From the NCBI GenBank assembly GCA_039029315.1, contig JBCCGK010000015.1:90142-154141 (forward strand): a stretch of 64,000 nucleotides of DNA, read 5' to 3'. The stretch is from JBCCCJ01 sp039029315 (GTDB lineage Bacteria; Bacteroidota; Bacteroidia; J057). Below, one piece after another: positions 35,711-46,027 of this stretch. The translations under genes were made by a program, and so were the position numbers. A model generated the notes under the pieces. That model made no database searches, had not been told where the DNA came from, and saw only the letters and a program-made list of their open reading frames with translations. Position 1 is the first letter of the stretch, and every line of letters starts with the position of its first letter.

Positions 35711-35780
35711 ACCGTATCATAACATTTCCTCTGGCGCGATTGGCAGGATTTTTTGACGTATACTTTAAATTAAAACAGGA

Positions 35781-38700
35781 TTGGCTAGTACAACAGGAAC
35801 CAACCGAATCACCTTCTCCCGGATCAAAAAAGTCATAGACTACCCGGATTTCCTGGAAGTACAATTACGATCTTTTCGTGAATTTATGCAGGTGGATACA
35901 CCGCCTGATAAGCGGAAAGAAGAAGGATTGTACAAGGTGTTCAAAGAAAACTTTCCTATTACGGATGCTCGTGAAAACTTCGTTCTTGAATTTCTGGATT
36001 ATTATATCGATCCTCCAAGGTATGAAATCACGGAGTGCAAAGGCAGAGGGCTGACTCATTCAGTGGCACTCAAAGCCAAATTGTTTCTCTATTGTACCGA
36101 CCCCGAAAACGAAGACTTCGAGCCAGTAACTCAAGAAGTCTATTTGGGGAATATCCCCTATATGACTAACAATGGAACCTTCATCATCAATGGTGCTGAA
36201 AGGGTCGTTGTAAGTCAGTTACATAGATCTCCTGGGGTGTTTTTTGGACAATCATTCCATGCGAACGGGTCTCGGCTTTATTCAGCCCGGATCATTCCTT
36301 TCAAAGGGTCATGGATTGAATTCTCCACTGATGTCAACAATGTCATGTACGCATATATCGACCGGAAAAAGAAATTCCCGGTTACTACTTTGATGCGTGC
36401 CATTGGCTATGGCTCTGACAAAGACATCCTGGAAATCTTTGGATTGGCAGAAGAGGTCAAAATCTCTAAAGCCAACCTCAAGAAAAGCATTGGTAGAAAA
36501 TTGGCTGCAAGGATTCTTCGGACATGGACGGAGGATTTTGTGGATGAAGAGACCGGAGAAGTGGTCTCTATCACACGAAATGAAGTATTGTTTGAGCGGG
36601 ATCATGTGATTGAAAAAGATGATGTGGACCCAATCCTGGATGCCGATGTGCCTTCCATGATTCTGGTTGCATCTGATACCAGTGCTGCGGAGTACTCAAT
36701 TATCTACAACACACTTCAGAAAGATAATTCCAACTCTACCTCTGAAGCCGTCGATTTGATTTATCGGCAGCTGCGTAATGCAGAGCCGCCAGATGAAGAG
36801 ACTGCAAGAGGTGTGATCGATAAACTGTTTTTCAGCGACAAGCGATATGACCTCGGAGAAGTAGGGCGTTATCGTTTGAACAAAAAGCTCCACGGAACCT
36901 TTGAAGAGGATAGCCAGGTGCTGACCAAATCTGATATCATCAAGATTGTTGGTTATCTCGTTGAGCTCAAAAACAGCAAAACGCATGTGGACGACATTGA
37001 CCACTTGAGCAATCGTCGTGTAAGAACTGTGGGAGAACAATTGTACTCGCAGTTCAGTGTTGGATTGGCAAGGATGGCAAGAACCATTCGCGAGCGAATG
37101 AATATTCGCGACAATGAAATCTTTACGCCTGCTGACCTGATCAATGCAAGAACACTCTCCAGTGTGATCAACTCCTTTTTTGGAACCAATCAGCTAAGTC
37201 AGTTTTTGGATCAAACCAACCCACTGTCTGAGCTGACCCACAAACGAAGAGTATCCGCACTAGGACCTGGTGGTCTTTCCCGTGAGCGAGCAGGTTTTGA
37301 GGTACGAGATGTTCACTATACGCATTACGGAAGACTATGTCCGATTGAGACACCTGAAGGACCGAATATTGGGTTGATCTCATCTCTTTGTACTTATGCA
37401 AAGATTAATGATATGGGATTCATTGAGACACCCTATCGTCCCGTTGAATCAGGGGTCGTATCTCCAGATGCCGTATATCTAAGCGCAGAAGAGGAAGACA
37501 ATACCATCATTGCTCAGTCCAATGCACCCATTGAAGACAGTGGCAACTTTGTCAACCCTCGGGTGAAAGCAAGGAAAATGGGAGATTTCCCTGTCGTGGA
37601 ACCTTCCAATGTATCCTATATGGATGTCGCACCGAATCAAATTGTCAGTGTGGCGGCTTCCTTGATTCCATTCCTGGAAAATGATGATGCCAACCGTGCC
37701 TTGATGGGATCCAACATGCAGCGCCAAGCTGTCCCCTTGTTGAAACCACAAGCCCCCATCGTTGGAACAGGAATTGAAGGAAAAGTGGCGCTGGACTCTC
37801 GTTCGATGCTCCAGGCTTCTGGCGATGGAGTCGTAGAATATGTCGATGGAAGCAAAATTGTGATTCGTTACGATCGTACACCAATCGAAGACATCATCAA
37901 TTTTGATTCAAACGTTCATACCTATCAGGTATCCAAATTCAGAAGAACCAACCAGAATACCTCTATCAACCTGCGACCTGTCGTAAAGGTAGGAGATAAA
38001 GTAGAGAAAGGGACCGTCATTGCGGATGGTTATGCGACGGAAGATGGAGAACTTGCCTTGGGAAAAAATTTGCTCGTAGCATTTATGCCATGGCAGGGAT
38101 ACAACTTTGAGGATGCGATCGTAATTTCTGAAAGAGTTGTGGCTGAGGATGTCTATACCTCCATCCACATCGATGAGTTCGAGCTTCAGGTAAGAGATAC
38201 CAAGCGAGGAGAAGAAGAACTGACTCGTGAAATTCCAAATGTCAGCGAAGATGCGATCAAGCATTTGGATGACAATGGACTGATACGCGTAGGAGCAGAA
38301 GTCAATCCTGGCGATATTCTGATAGGCAAGATTACACCGAAAGGAGAATCTGATCCTACCCCAGAAGAAAAACTCCTAAGAGCCATCTTTGGAGACAAAG
38401 CTGGAGATGTGAAGGATGCTTCGCTTCGTGTCCCTCCCTCCATCAAAGGGATTGTCATTGAGAAAATGCTCTTTTCGAAAGAAAAGAAAGAAAGCAAGGC
38501 CAAAGCGAGAGACAAAAAACTCCTGGCGGACCTCGAACGACGATTCAATGAAGAATTGACTGAACTTCATCAATTGATGGTGTCCAAGCTTCTGGTCCTG
38601 TTGGGAGATTCCAAATCCAAAGGTGTCAAAAACAAATTTAATGTTGATGTCATTCCTTCTGGAAAGCGATTTACCGAGAAGACATTGATGGCCCTGAATT

Positions 38701-39584
38701 TCCTGGATGTTCTGCCAGGAGAATGGACTGCCGATGAAGAACTGAACCAAAACATCGAGATCTTGTTCCGCAACTTTAAGCAGAAGCATGATCTTGTCGA
38801 AGGTAAGTTCCGAAGAGAAGAATATCAGATTCGCGTTGGAGATGAACTTCCCTCAGGAATTCTCAAATTGGCGAAAGTTTATGTTGCCAAAAAGAGAAAG
38901 CTGAAAGTGGGAGACAAAATGGCGGGTCGACACGGAAACAAAGGTGTTGTTGCCAAAATTGTCCCAGTAGAAGATATGCCATTCCTGGATGATGGAACCC
39001 CCGTGGACATTGTCTTGAATCCACTGGGTGTACCTTCCAGAATGAACCTTGGACAGGTATACGAAAGTATTCTTGCCTGGGCAGGGAAAAAATTAGGCGT
39101 GAAGTTTGCTACACCTATTTTTGATGGAGCAACTGTACAGGATGTCAATGAGCAATTGAAAAAAGCGAAACTTCCGGAATATGGAGTTGCACGCTTGGTC
39201 AATGGTCAGACAGGTGAATACTTCAGCGAGACCACAACTGTTGGGATCATCTATATGTTGAAGCTGATTCACTTGGTCGATGACAAAATGCACGCACGTT
39301 CCATTGGGCCTTATTCTTTGATCACCCAGCAACCACTAGGCGGTAAAGCGCAATTCGGTGGACAGCGATTTGGGGAGATGGAAGTATGGGCCCTTGAGGC
39401 ATTTGGTGCAGCACATATTCTTCGTGAAATGTTGACAGTCAAATCAGATGATGTTGTTGGTCGAGCCAAGGTATACGAGGCCATCGTAAAAGGAGACGTT
39501 CTTCCCTCTCCTGGCGTACCTGAGTCTTTCAACGTATTGATACACGAACTCCGAGGCTTGGCCTTGGAAGTTACACTTGAATAA
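35781..39584 (+). CDS. rpoB: RNA polymerase beta subunit
   Basis: 1267 residues. Key beta-subunit blocks are present: the rifampicin region SQFLDQTNPLSELTHKRRVSALGPGGLSRERAGFEVRDVH, ETPEGPNIGLI, GYNFEDAIVISER, and near the end KMAGRHGNKGVV and GGKAQFGGQRFGEMEVWALEA. The only plausible start is a TTG at 35781 (TTG GCT AGT ACA); the in-frame stop at 35766 leaves just an ATT before it, and the next ATG lies about 36 codons inside conserved sequence. It is co-transcribed with rpoC, 89 bases downstream. Confidence 0.97.
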   Translation: MASTTGTNRITFSRIKKVIDYPDFLEVQLRSFREFMQVDTPPDKRKEEGLYKVFKENFPITDARENFVLEFLDYYIDPPRYEITECKGRGLTHSVALKAKLFLYCTDPENEDFEPVTQEVYLGNIPYMTNNGTFIINGAERVVVSQLHRSPGVFFGQSFHANGSRLYSARIIPFKGSWIEFSTDVNNVMYAYIDRKKKFPVTTLMRAIGYGSDKDILEIFGLAEEVKISKANLKKSIGRKLAARILRTWTEDFVDEETGEVVSITRNEVLFERDHVIEKDDVDPILDADVPSMILVASDTSAAEYSIIYNTLQKDNSNSTSEAVDLIYRQLRNAEPPDEETARGVIDKLFFSDKRYDLGEVGRYRLNKKLHGTFEEDSQVLTKSDIIKIVGYLVELKNSKTHVDDIDHLSNRRVRTVGEQLYSQFSVGLARMARTIRERMNIRDNEIFTPADLINARTLSSVINSFFGTNQLSQFLDQTNPLSELTHKRRVSALGPGGLSRERAGFEVRDVHYTHYGRLCPIETPEGPNIGLISSLCTYAKINDMGFIETPYRPVESGVVSPDAVYLSAEEEDNTIIAQSNAPIEDSGNFVNPRVKARKMGDFPVVEPSNVSYMDVAPNQIVSVAASLIPFLENDDANRALMGSNMQRQAVPLLKPQAPIVGTGIEGKVALDSRSMLQASGDGVVEYVDGSKIVIRYDRTPIEDIINFDSNVHTYQVSKFRRTNQNTSINLRPVVKVGDKVEKGTVIADGYATEDGELALGKNLLVAFMPWQGYNFEDAIVISERVVAEDVYTSIHIDEFELQVRDTKRGEEELTREIPNVSEDAIKHLDDNGLIRVGAEVNPGDILIGKITPKGESDPTPEEKLLRAIFGDKAGDVKDASLRVPPSIKGIVIEKMLFSKEKKESKAKARDKKLLADLERRFNEELTELHQLMVSKLLVLLGDSKSKGVKNKFNVDVIPSGKRFTEKTLMALNFLDVLPGEWTADEELNQNIEILFRNFKQKHDLVEGKFRREEYQIRVGDELPSGILKLAKVYVAKKRKLKVGDKMAGRHGNKGVVAKIVPVEDMPFLDDGTPVDIVLNPLGVPSRMNLGQVYESILAWAGKKLGVKFATPIFDGATVQDVNEQLKKAKLPEYGVARLVNGQTGEYFSETTTVGIIYMLKLIHLVDDKMHARSIGPYSLITQQPLGGKAQFGGQRFGEMEVWALEAFGAAHILREMLTVKSDDVVGRAKVYEAIVKGDVLPSPGVPESFNVLIHELRGLALEVTLE

Positions 39585-39673
39585 TCATAACCGTCACCCT
39601 TTCATCTCTATATGAAATGGAAGGGCTCACATACTCCTTAATGGTAAGAGGATACAAACTTTGGAGGTAACCT

Positions 39674-42600
39674 ATGCCCATCGCAAAGAACACCAAAATC
39701 AACAGCGATTTTAAGCGCATCACAGTCAGCCTTGCTTCACCAGAGGCCATTCTGAACCGCTCAAATGGAGAGGTGCTCAAACCAGAAACCATCAACTACC
39801 GGACCTATAAGCCGGAGAAGGATGGGCTTTTCTGCGAGAGAATATTTGGCCCAGTGAAGGATTATGAGTGCCACTGTGGTAAGTACAAAAGGATCCGATA
39901 CAAAGGGATCATTTGTGATCGTTGTGGAGTAGAAGTTACAGAAAAAAAGGTAAGAAGAGAGCGCATGGGCCACATTCAACTCGTGGTTCCTGTCGCGCAT
40001 ATTTGGTACTTCCGTACCTTACCGAGTAAAATCGGATATCTATTGGGATTGACATCCAAGAAACTGGATCAGATCATTTATTATGAACGCTACGTCGTCA
40101 TCAAGCCTGGCGTGATGGAGAAGGATGGCATTCAGCGTATGGATTTCTTGACTGAGGAGGAATATTTGAATATTCTGGAAACCCTCCCTAAAGAAAACCA
40201 ATTGCTTGCTGATGATGATCCGCACAAATTCATCGCAAAGATGGGCGCTGATGCCCTTGAAGCGATTTTGAGCACCATTGATCTGGATGGCCTATCTTAT
40301 AGCCTGAGACAATCCGCTGCAACTGAAACTTCGCAGCAAAGAAAGAACGATGCGCTCAAGCGATTGAAAGTCGTAGAGTCTTTTCGTTCTGCCAATCGAC
40401 GCATCGAAAACCGTCCTGAGTGGATGGTGATTCGCATTGTCCCGGTGATCCCACCAGAACTTCGACCACTTGTTCCTCTGGAAGGTGGACGATTTGCTAC
40501 CTCGGATCTGAATGACCTCTACAGACGGGTCATCATCAGAAATAACCGTTTGAAGCGACTGATAGAGATCAAAGCCCCTGAGGTAATTCTTCGAAATGAA
40601 AAAAGAATGCTTCAGGAAGCCGTAGACTCACTCTTTGACAATACCCGGAAAGTAAATGCCGTCCGATCTGATTCGAATCGTGCCTTAAAATCCTTGAGTG
40701 ATATGCTCAAAGGAAAGCAAGGTCGATTCCGACAGAATCTTCTCGGAAAGCGTGTTGACTATTCTGGCCGTTCGGTCATTGTGGTAGGTCCACAGCTCAA
40801 GCTGTATGAGTGTGGTCTGCCTAAATCCATGGCGGCGGAATTGTTCAAACCATTTGTGATTAGGAAACTGATCGAGAGAGGGATTGTCAAGACTGTCAAA
40901 AGTGCGAAAAAACTGGTTGACAGAAGAGACGCTGTCATCTGGGATATTTTGGAGAATACGCTGAAAGGACATCCGGTTCTGCTTAACCGGGCACCGACTT
41001 TGCACAGATTGGGAATCCAGGCCTTTATGCCAAGACTGGTGGAAGGAAAAGCGATTCAGCTTCACCCACTGGTTTGTACAGGATTTAATGCAGACTTCGA
41101 TGGAGACCAGATGGCTGTTCACGTGCCATTGAGCAATGAAGCTTGTCTCGAAGCGATTGTTCTGATGTTGGCTAGCCATAACATTCTCCACCCAGCCAAC
41201 GGATCTCCTATTACCCTTCCGACACAGGATATGGTATTGGGCGTATACTACCTGACCAAAGCGCGTCCCAAGCAATTGGGAGAAGGCTTGCTATTTGGTA
41301 GTACAGAAGAAGTCGAAATTGCCTACAATGAAGGCGTCGTGGCAAAGCATGCCAAAATCAAGGTTCGCCACTTCAAATTCGATCCAGTTACTGGACACAA
41401 GATTCTGGATGAAGAAGGAAAGCCAGAAAAAGAAATCGTTGAAACCACCGTTGGACGAGTTCTTTTCAACAAGATTGTCCCACAGGGAGCTGGCTATGTC
41501 AATATTTTGCTATCCAAAAAATCCATGAGGAAGGTGATTACAGATATCTTCCTGAAAGTTGGATTGGTAGAGACGGTAGCCTTCCTGGATGATCTCAAAG
41601 ATCTTGGATTCCGGGAAGCTTTCCAGGGAGGGCTGTCCTTCTCATTAAGTGAGGTAATCATTCCTACAGAGAAAGAAACCCTGATTCTGGAAGCTGAGTC
41701 CAAAATTGATGAAGTTCAGATGAACTATGAAATGGGACTCATCACAGAGAACGAACGCTACAATCAGGTGATTGATATCTGGACACATACGAACTCTCGT
41801 TTGACAGATACCTTGATGAAGCAACTGGCAACGGACAAAGATGGCTTCAATAACATCTATATGATGTTCCATTCCGGGGCTCGTGGTTCCAAAGAGCAGA
41901 TTCGTCAGCTCGGTGGAATGCGAGGCTTAATGGCCAAACCACAGAAGACACTCAAGGGGTCCGCCGGTGAGATCATCGAGAACCCGATTCTTGCGAACTT
42001 CAAGGAAGGTCTATCCGTGTTGGAGTATTTTATCTCCACACATGGTGCGCGTAAAGGCTTGGCCGATACTGCCCTGAAGACAGCAGATGCGGGCTATTTG
42101 ACCAGACGTTTGGTTGATGTCGCTCAGGATGTCATCATTACAGAGGAAGATTGTGGAACCTTGCGTGGTTTGACCATCTCGGCCTTGAAGGAAAACGAAG
42201 ACGTGATCCAGCCGTTGGCAGAGAGGATTTTGGGACGAGTATCCCTGAACGATGTTCGTGATCCCCTCAAAGATGATGAATTGATCATCGGAGCCGGTGG
42301 AGAAATCACAGAAGCCATCGCCAAGCAAATTGGTGAAACAGCAATAGAAGAAGTTGAAATCCGATCCGTACTGACATGCGAATCCAAGAAAGGGGTATGT
42401 GCAGCATGCTATGGTAGAAACCTCGCCAATAGCAGAATCGTGGAAGTAGGAGAGGCCGTTGGAGTCGTCGCAGCTCAGTCTATTGGAGAGCCTGGTACGC
42501 AGCTGACATTGCGTACGTTCCACGTAGGGGGTACCGCCCAGCGTGTTGCCAATGCGAGCCAGTTGATCGCGAAATTCCCTGGAAAGATTGAGCTGGAAAA

Positions 42601-43984
42601 CGTTCGCTTCGTTGAGCGTGAAGACGATGGCGAAAAAGTCAACATCATCATCAGCCGAACAGGGAAATTGAAAATCATTGATGATCAATCTCGTATCCTG
42701 TTCTCCAACAAAGTTCCATATGGGTCCAATCTGTATGTGAAGGATGGACAAATGATTGACAAAGGATTGCTCCTTTGTAACTGGGACCCTTATAACTCTG
42801 TCATTATCTCTGAATTTGACGGAAAAGTTGTCCTGGAAGATGTGAAAGAAGGCGTAACCTTCCTGGAGGATATTGATGAGCAGACTGGACACAAAGAGAA
42901 GGTCATCATTGATAGCCGTGATAAGTCGATCAACCCGACCATTTTGGTTGTGAACAAAAAAGGAGAGGAACTCCGATCATATAACCTGCCTGTTGGTGCA
43001 CACTTGATTGTCGAAGATGGGGAGGACATGACTGCCGGTCAGATCATGGTGAAAATTCCTCGTGCAGGTGGTGGAACAGCGGATATTACAGGTGGTCTTC
43101 CTCGTGTTACGGAATTGTTTGAAGCACGAAATCCATCCAACCCTGCTGTGGTTACAGCGATTGAGGGAGTTGTGCGATTGGGGGGAATCAAGCGAGGAAA
43201 CCGGGAGGTATTCATCTCATCGCCAGATGATTCCGATGAGCGAAAATACATGGTGAACCTCAACAAGCATATCCTGGTCCATGATGGAGATTATGTGATG
43301 TCTGGAGAAATGTTGTCAGATGGAGCTGTTGCACCCAAGGATATCCTGTCAATCAAAGGGCCAAGTGCGGTTCAGTCCTATATCGTAAATGAGATTCAGG
43401 AAGTATATCGTATGCAGGGAGTACCGATCAATGACAAGCACATTGAGGTCATTGTCCGGCAGATGATGCAGAAGGTAGAAATTGTGGATGCAGGTGATAC
43501 AATCTTTCTGGAAAAAGAGGTCGTGAATAAAATCGACTTCCAGGAAGAGAATGACTGGATCTTCGACAAGTTGGTGATTGTGGACGCTGGAGATTCTGAC
43601 TCTCTCCGTCCTGGTCAGATTGTCTCCCAACGGCGATACCGAGATGAGAACTCTGTTCTTCGTCGTCAGGATAAGCGATTGGTAGAAGCCAAAGATGCTC
43701 GACCCGCTGTATGTCAGCCTGTCTTGATGGGGATCACACGTGCATCTCTGGGTACCAAGAGCTGGCTATCTGCTGCCTCCTTCCAGGAAACAACCAAAGT
43801 TCTCAGTGAGGCTGCAATCACAGCCAAAACTGATGAATTGAACGGCCTGAAAGAAAATGTCATTGTGGGACACTTGATCCCAGCTGGTACAGGATTGCGC
43901 CGATATCAGGATATCCTGGTCGGAAGCATGGATGAGTATCAGGAAAGAATGACAAGATCTGAGCGTGAAGCGATCATGGAGTAA
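39674..43984 (+). CDS. rpoC: RNA polymerase beta' subunit
   Basis: 1436 residues. The N-terminal zinc-binding cysteines are in CHCGKYKRIRYKGIICDRCG, the clamp and switch regions follow (GKRVDYSGRSVIVVGP), and the catalytic Mg motif NADFDGDQ is at 472-479. The second zinc site is CESKKGVCAACYGRNL, with C for the usual outer cysteines, and the trigger-loop/bridge region includes AAQSIGEPGTQLTLRTFH. Length is normal for Bacteroidota. It ends the operon, followed by a long hairpin. Confidence 0.98.
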   Translation: MPIAKNTKINSDFKRITVSLASPEAILNRSNGEVLKPETINYRTYKPEKDGLFCERIFGPVKDYECHCGKYKRIRYKGIICDRCGVEVTEKKVRRERMGHIQLVVPVAHIWYFRTLPSKIGYLLGLTSKKLDQIIYYERYVVIKPGVMEKDGIQRMDFLTEEEYLNILETLPKENQLLADDDPHKFIAKMGADALEAILSTIDLDGLSYSLRQSAATETSQQRKNDALKRLKVVESFRSANRRIENRPEWMVIRIVPVIPPELRPLVPLEGGRFATSDLNDLYRRVIIRNNRLKRLIEIKAPEVILRNEKRMLQEAVDSLFDNTRKVNAVRSDSNRALKSLSDMLKGKQGRFRQNLLGKRVDYSGRSVIVVGPQLKLYECGLPKSMAAELFKPFVIRKLIERGIVKTVKSAKKLVDRRDAVIWDILENTLKGHPVLLNRAPTLHRLGIQAFMPRLVEGKAIQLHPLVCTGFNADFDGDQMAVHVPLSNEACLEAIVLMLASHNILHPANGSPITLPTQDMVLGVYYLTKARPKQLGEGLLFGSTEEVEIAYNEGVVAKHAKIKVRHFKFDPVTGHKILDEEGKPEKEIVETTVGRVLFNKIVPQGAGYVNILLSKKSMRKVITDIFLKVGLVETVAFLDDLKDLGFREAFQGGLSFSLSEVIIPTEKETLILEAESKIDEVQMNYEMGLITENERYNQVIDIWTHTNSRLTDTLMKQLATDKDGFNNIYMMFHSGARGSKEQIRQLGGMRGLMAKPQKTLKGSAGEIIENPILANFKEGLSVLEYFISTHGARKGLADTALKTADAGYLTRRLVDVAQDVIITEEDCGTLRGLTISALKENEDVIQPLAERILGRVSLNDVRDPLKDDELIIGAGGEITEAIAKQIGETAIEEVEIRSVLTCESKKGVCAACYGRNLANSRIVEVGEAVGVVAAQSIGEPGTQLTLRTFHVGGTAQRVANASQLIAKFPGKIELENVRFVEREDDGEKVNIIISRTGKLKIIDDQSRILFSNKVPYGSNLYVKDGQMIDKGLLLCNWDPYNSVIISEFDGKVVLEDVKEGVTFLEDIDEQTGHKEKVIIDSRDKSINPTILVVNKKGEELRSYNLPVGAHLIVEDGEDMTAGQIMVKIPRAGGGTADITGGLPRVTELFEARNPSNPAVVTAIEGVVRLGGIKRGNREVFISSPDDSDERKYMVNLNKHILVHDGDYVMSGEMLSDGAVAPKDILSIKGPSAVQSYIVNEIQEVYRMQGVPINDKHIEVIVRQMMQKVEIVDAGDTIFLEKEVVNKIDFQEENDWIFDKLVIVDAGDSDSLRPGQIVSQRRYRDENSVLRRQDKRLVEAKDARPAVCQPVLMGITRASLGTKSWLSAASFQETTKVLSEAAITAKTDELNGLKENVIVGHLIPAGTGLRRYQDILVGSMDEYQERMTRSEREAIME

Positions 43985-44003
43985 GCACTCTATTGATTCA
44001 TGA

Positions 44004-44060
44004 CAGAGACACCAAGACAGAGAGAGATGGTTAAACATTTTCTGTGTCTTCGTGTCTCTG
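44004..44060 (+). terminator. Long hairpin after rpoC
   Basis: Arms 44004-44019 (CAGAGACACCAAGACA) and 44045-44060 are complementary at 15 of 16 positions, with a 25-base loop; CATGA/TCATG can extend the base with a small bulge. It starts 20 bases after the rpoC stop. There is no T-run, so it may be a Rho-independent terminator of weak type or an mRNA-stabilising 3' structure. Confidence 0.6.
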
Positions 44061-44123
44061 TTTCATGTTAGTATGTGAGAATCCGCATGATTATTTTTGC
44101 TTCAAACTCTCAATCCTTTTCAA

Positions 44124-44639
44124 ATGTCTGCTACCAAAGTCCAAATTCTGAATCAATCAGAAAGTGCAGCGCGCTTGAAGCGAATTGCTTATGAGATTTA
44201 TGAGAGAAATTATCTGGAGGATGAGATCATCATCATCGGGATTGATGAAAGGGGAAGCTATCTGGCAGGAGAAATTGCCCAATACATCTCCGCGATCAGT
44301 CCCCTCAATGTCCATCTTGCCGATGCCAATGTTGATCGGTCAGACGACTCCATCGTGATTGGGATTGACCTGTCCATAGGCATAGATGAATTGAAAGATC
44401 AGGTTGTCATTGTAGTCAATGATGTTTTGCATACCGGGATTACCTTGCTGCATGTAGTGGCAATCCTGCTACATGCTGGCCCCAAAATAATCCAGACTGC
44501 TGTTCTCATCAATCGCGGCCATAGAGTGATGCCCATAGATTCCGATTATGTAGGGATGGAACTAGCTACCACGATTCACCAGCATATTCAAGTGATCGTG
44601 GATGAGGCGGAGAAGGGGGCAGAGGCCTTTTTGGTATAA
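44124..44639 (+). CDS. Phosphoribosyltransferase-family protein, PyrR-like
   Basis: 171 residues from the ATG at 44124. It has a type I PRTase fold: IIIIGIDERGSYLAGEIAQYI for the first loop, and VIVVNDVLHTGITL at the PRPP-binding site. The canonical PyrR/PRTase motif there is V-DD-V-L-Y-T-G-R-T, so one acidic residue is Asn and the Arg is Ile. PyrR proteins control pyrimidine genes and may have uracil phosphoribosyltransferase activity; the altered loop suggests binding rather than catalysis. Adjacent to rpoC and glyA, with no pyrimidine genes in view. Confidence 0.75.
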   Translation: MSATKVQILNQSESAARLKRIAYEIYERNYLEDEIIIIGIDERGSYLAGEIAQYISAISPLNVHLADANVDRSDDSIVIGIDLSIGIDELKDQVVIVVNDVLHTGITLLHVVAILLHAGPKIIQTAVLINRGHRVMPIDSDYVGMELATTIHQHIQVIVDEAEKGAEAFLV

Positions 44640-44701
44640 GCAACAGAAAGGGTTGCGAATGCCTGCGGAACTGTGGATATTTGTAGGAAAGAAATGTATC
44701 C

Positions 44702-46009
44702 ATGATCCAAGGTATTATAGAAGAAACACTCACCAGCGAATCCCTGGTATTTGACTCGATAGAAAGAGAAAATCGTCGCCAAAGAGAAGGAATCGAACTG
44801 ATTGCTTCAGAAAATTTTGTCAGTGAGGGCGTTATGCGTGCCGCAGGTAGCTGTCTGACTCATAAATATGCTGAAGGACTTCCCGGAAAACGGTATTATG
44901 GAGGATGTCAGTTCGTTGACGAAGCAGAAAATATGGCTCGTGATCGGGCCAAGGCATTATTTGGGGCAGAGTGGGTCAATGTGCAACCCCACTCAGGTGC
45001 GCAGGCAAATTCCGCAGTGATGCTGGCCTTGCTTCAGCCCGGAGATACCATTATGGGGTTTAGCTTGGCACATGGAGGGCATCTTACCCATGGATCTCCA
45101 GTCAATTTTTCTGGCAAACTCTATCGACCTGTATTCTACGGAGTATCTGAAGAGACAGGCAAGATCGAGATGGATCAGGTCAGAGACCTCGCCATAAAAG
45201 AAAAACCAAAATTGATCATTGCTGGTGCGAGTGCCTATTCCAGAGATTGGGATTTTCAGACTTTTCGGGCAATCGCGGATGAAGTGGGCGCCATTCTGAT
45301 GGCAGATATTGCGCATCCTGCAGGCCTTATTGCCAGGGGACTTTTGAATGATCCTATGCCCCACTGTCATGTAGTCACCACGACTACGCATAAGACCTTA
45401 AGAGGAACCAGAGGAGGCATGATCATGGTTGGAAAAAATGTTCCGAACCCACTTGGTATTACCACAAGAAAAGGAAAGGTGAGATCTATGGGATCAATCC
45501 TGGACAGTGCCGTCTTTCCTGGAACGCAGGGCGGACCGTTGATGCATGTCATAGCAGCCAAAGCCATTGCTTTTGGAGAAGCACTCCTCCCGGCTTTTGA
45601 AACCTACTGCCATCGGACGATTGAAAATGCACAGGCGCTGGCCAATGCGATGACAGACCGAGGATACAAAATCATTTCCGGTGGGACTGATAACCATCTT
45701 ATGTTGATAGATTTGCGTACTAGAAAAGAGAGCCTGACTGGAAAAATTGCAGAGCAGGCCCTTGTGCAAGCAGATATCACGATCAATAAAAATATGGTTC
45801 CCTTCGATACACGTAGCCCAATGGTGACCAGCGGTATCCGTCTTGGAACTCCTGCATTGACAACAAGAGGGCTTGGGACAGATGAAATGGGCATCATTGC
45901 AGGCATGATTGATCGCGTTCTTATGGATCCTGAATCAGAGAGCAATATTGCTTCTGTCCGAGCAGAGGTCAATGAGCTCATGAGTCAGTTTCCGATGTTT
46001 AAATGGTAA
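44702..46009 (+). CDS. glyA: Serine hydroxymethyltransferase
   Basis: 435 residues. It converts serine and tetrahydrofolate to glycine and methylene-THF with PLP. IELIASENFVSEGVMRAAGS and LTHKYAEGLPGKRYYGGCQFVDEAE are the N-terminal signatures, DIAHPAGLIARG contains the PLP-binding Asp region, and the Schiff-base lysine is Lys231 in TTTTHKTLRGTRGG. Length is a little above the usual 415-420 residues. Confidence 0.97.
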   Translation: MIQGIIEETLTSESLVFDSIERENRRQREGIELIASENFVSEGVMRAAGSCLTHKYAEGLPGKRYYGGCQFVDEAENMARDRAKALFGAEWVNVQPHSGAQANSAVMLALLQPGDTIMGFSLAHGGHLTHGSPVNFSGKLYRPVFYGVSEETGKIEMDQVRDLAIKEKPKLIIAGASAYSRDWDFQTFRAIADEVGAILMADIAHPAGLIARGLLNDPMPHCHVVTTTTHKTLRGTRGGMIMVGKNVPNPLGITTRKGKVRSMGSILDSAVFPGTQGGPLMHVIAAKAIAFGEALLPAFETYCHRTIENAQALANAMTDRGYKIISGGTDNHLMLIDLRTRKESLTGKIAEQALVQADITINKNMVPFDTRSPMVTSGIRLGTPALTTRGLGTDEMGIIAGMIDRVLMDPESESNIASVRAEVNELMSQFPMFKW

Positions 46010-46027
46010 ACTGTCAAATTTCCTTCC

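Noticed and set aside
35644..35780. Upstream in-frame extension or leader peptide for rpoB
   Set aside because: An in-frame stop at 35766 blocks extension, and the short frames in the hairpin region lack a plausible start.
42011..42892. 293-codon open frame antisense to rpoC
   Set aside because: Fully inside a certain gene on the other strand, with no domain or start context.
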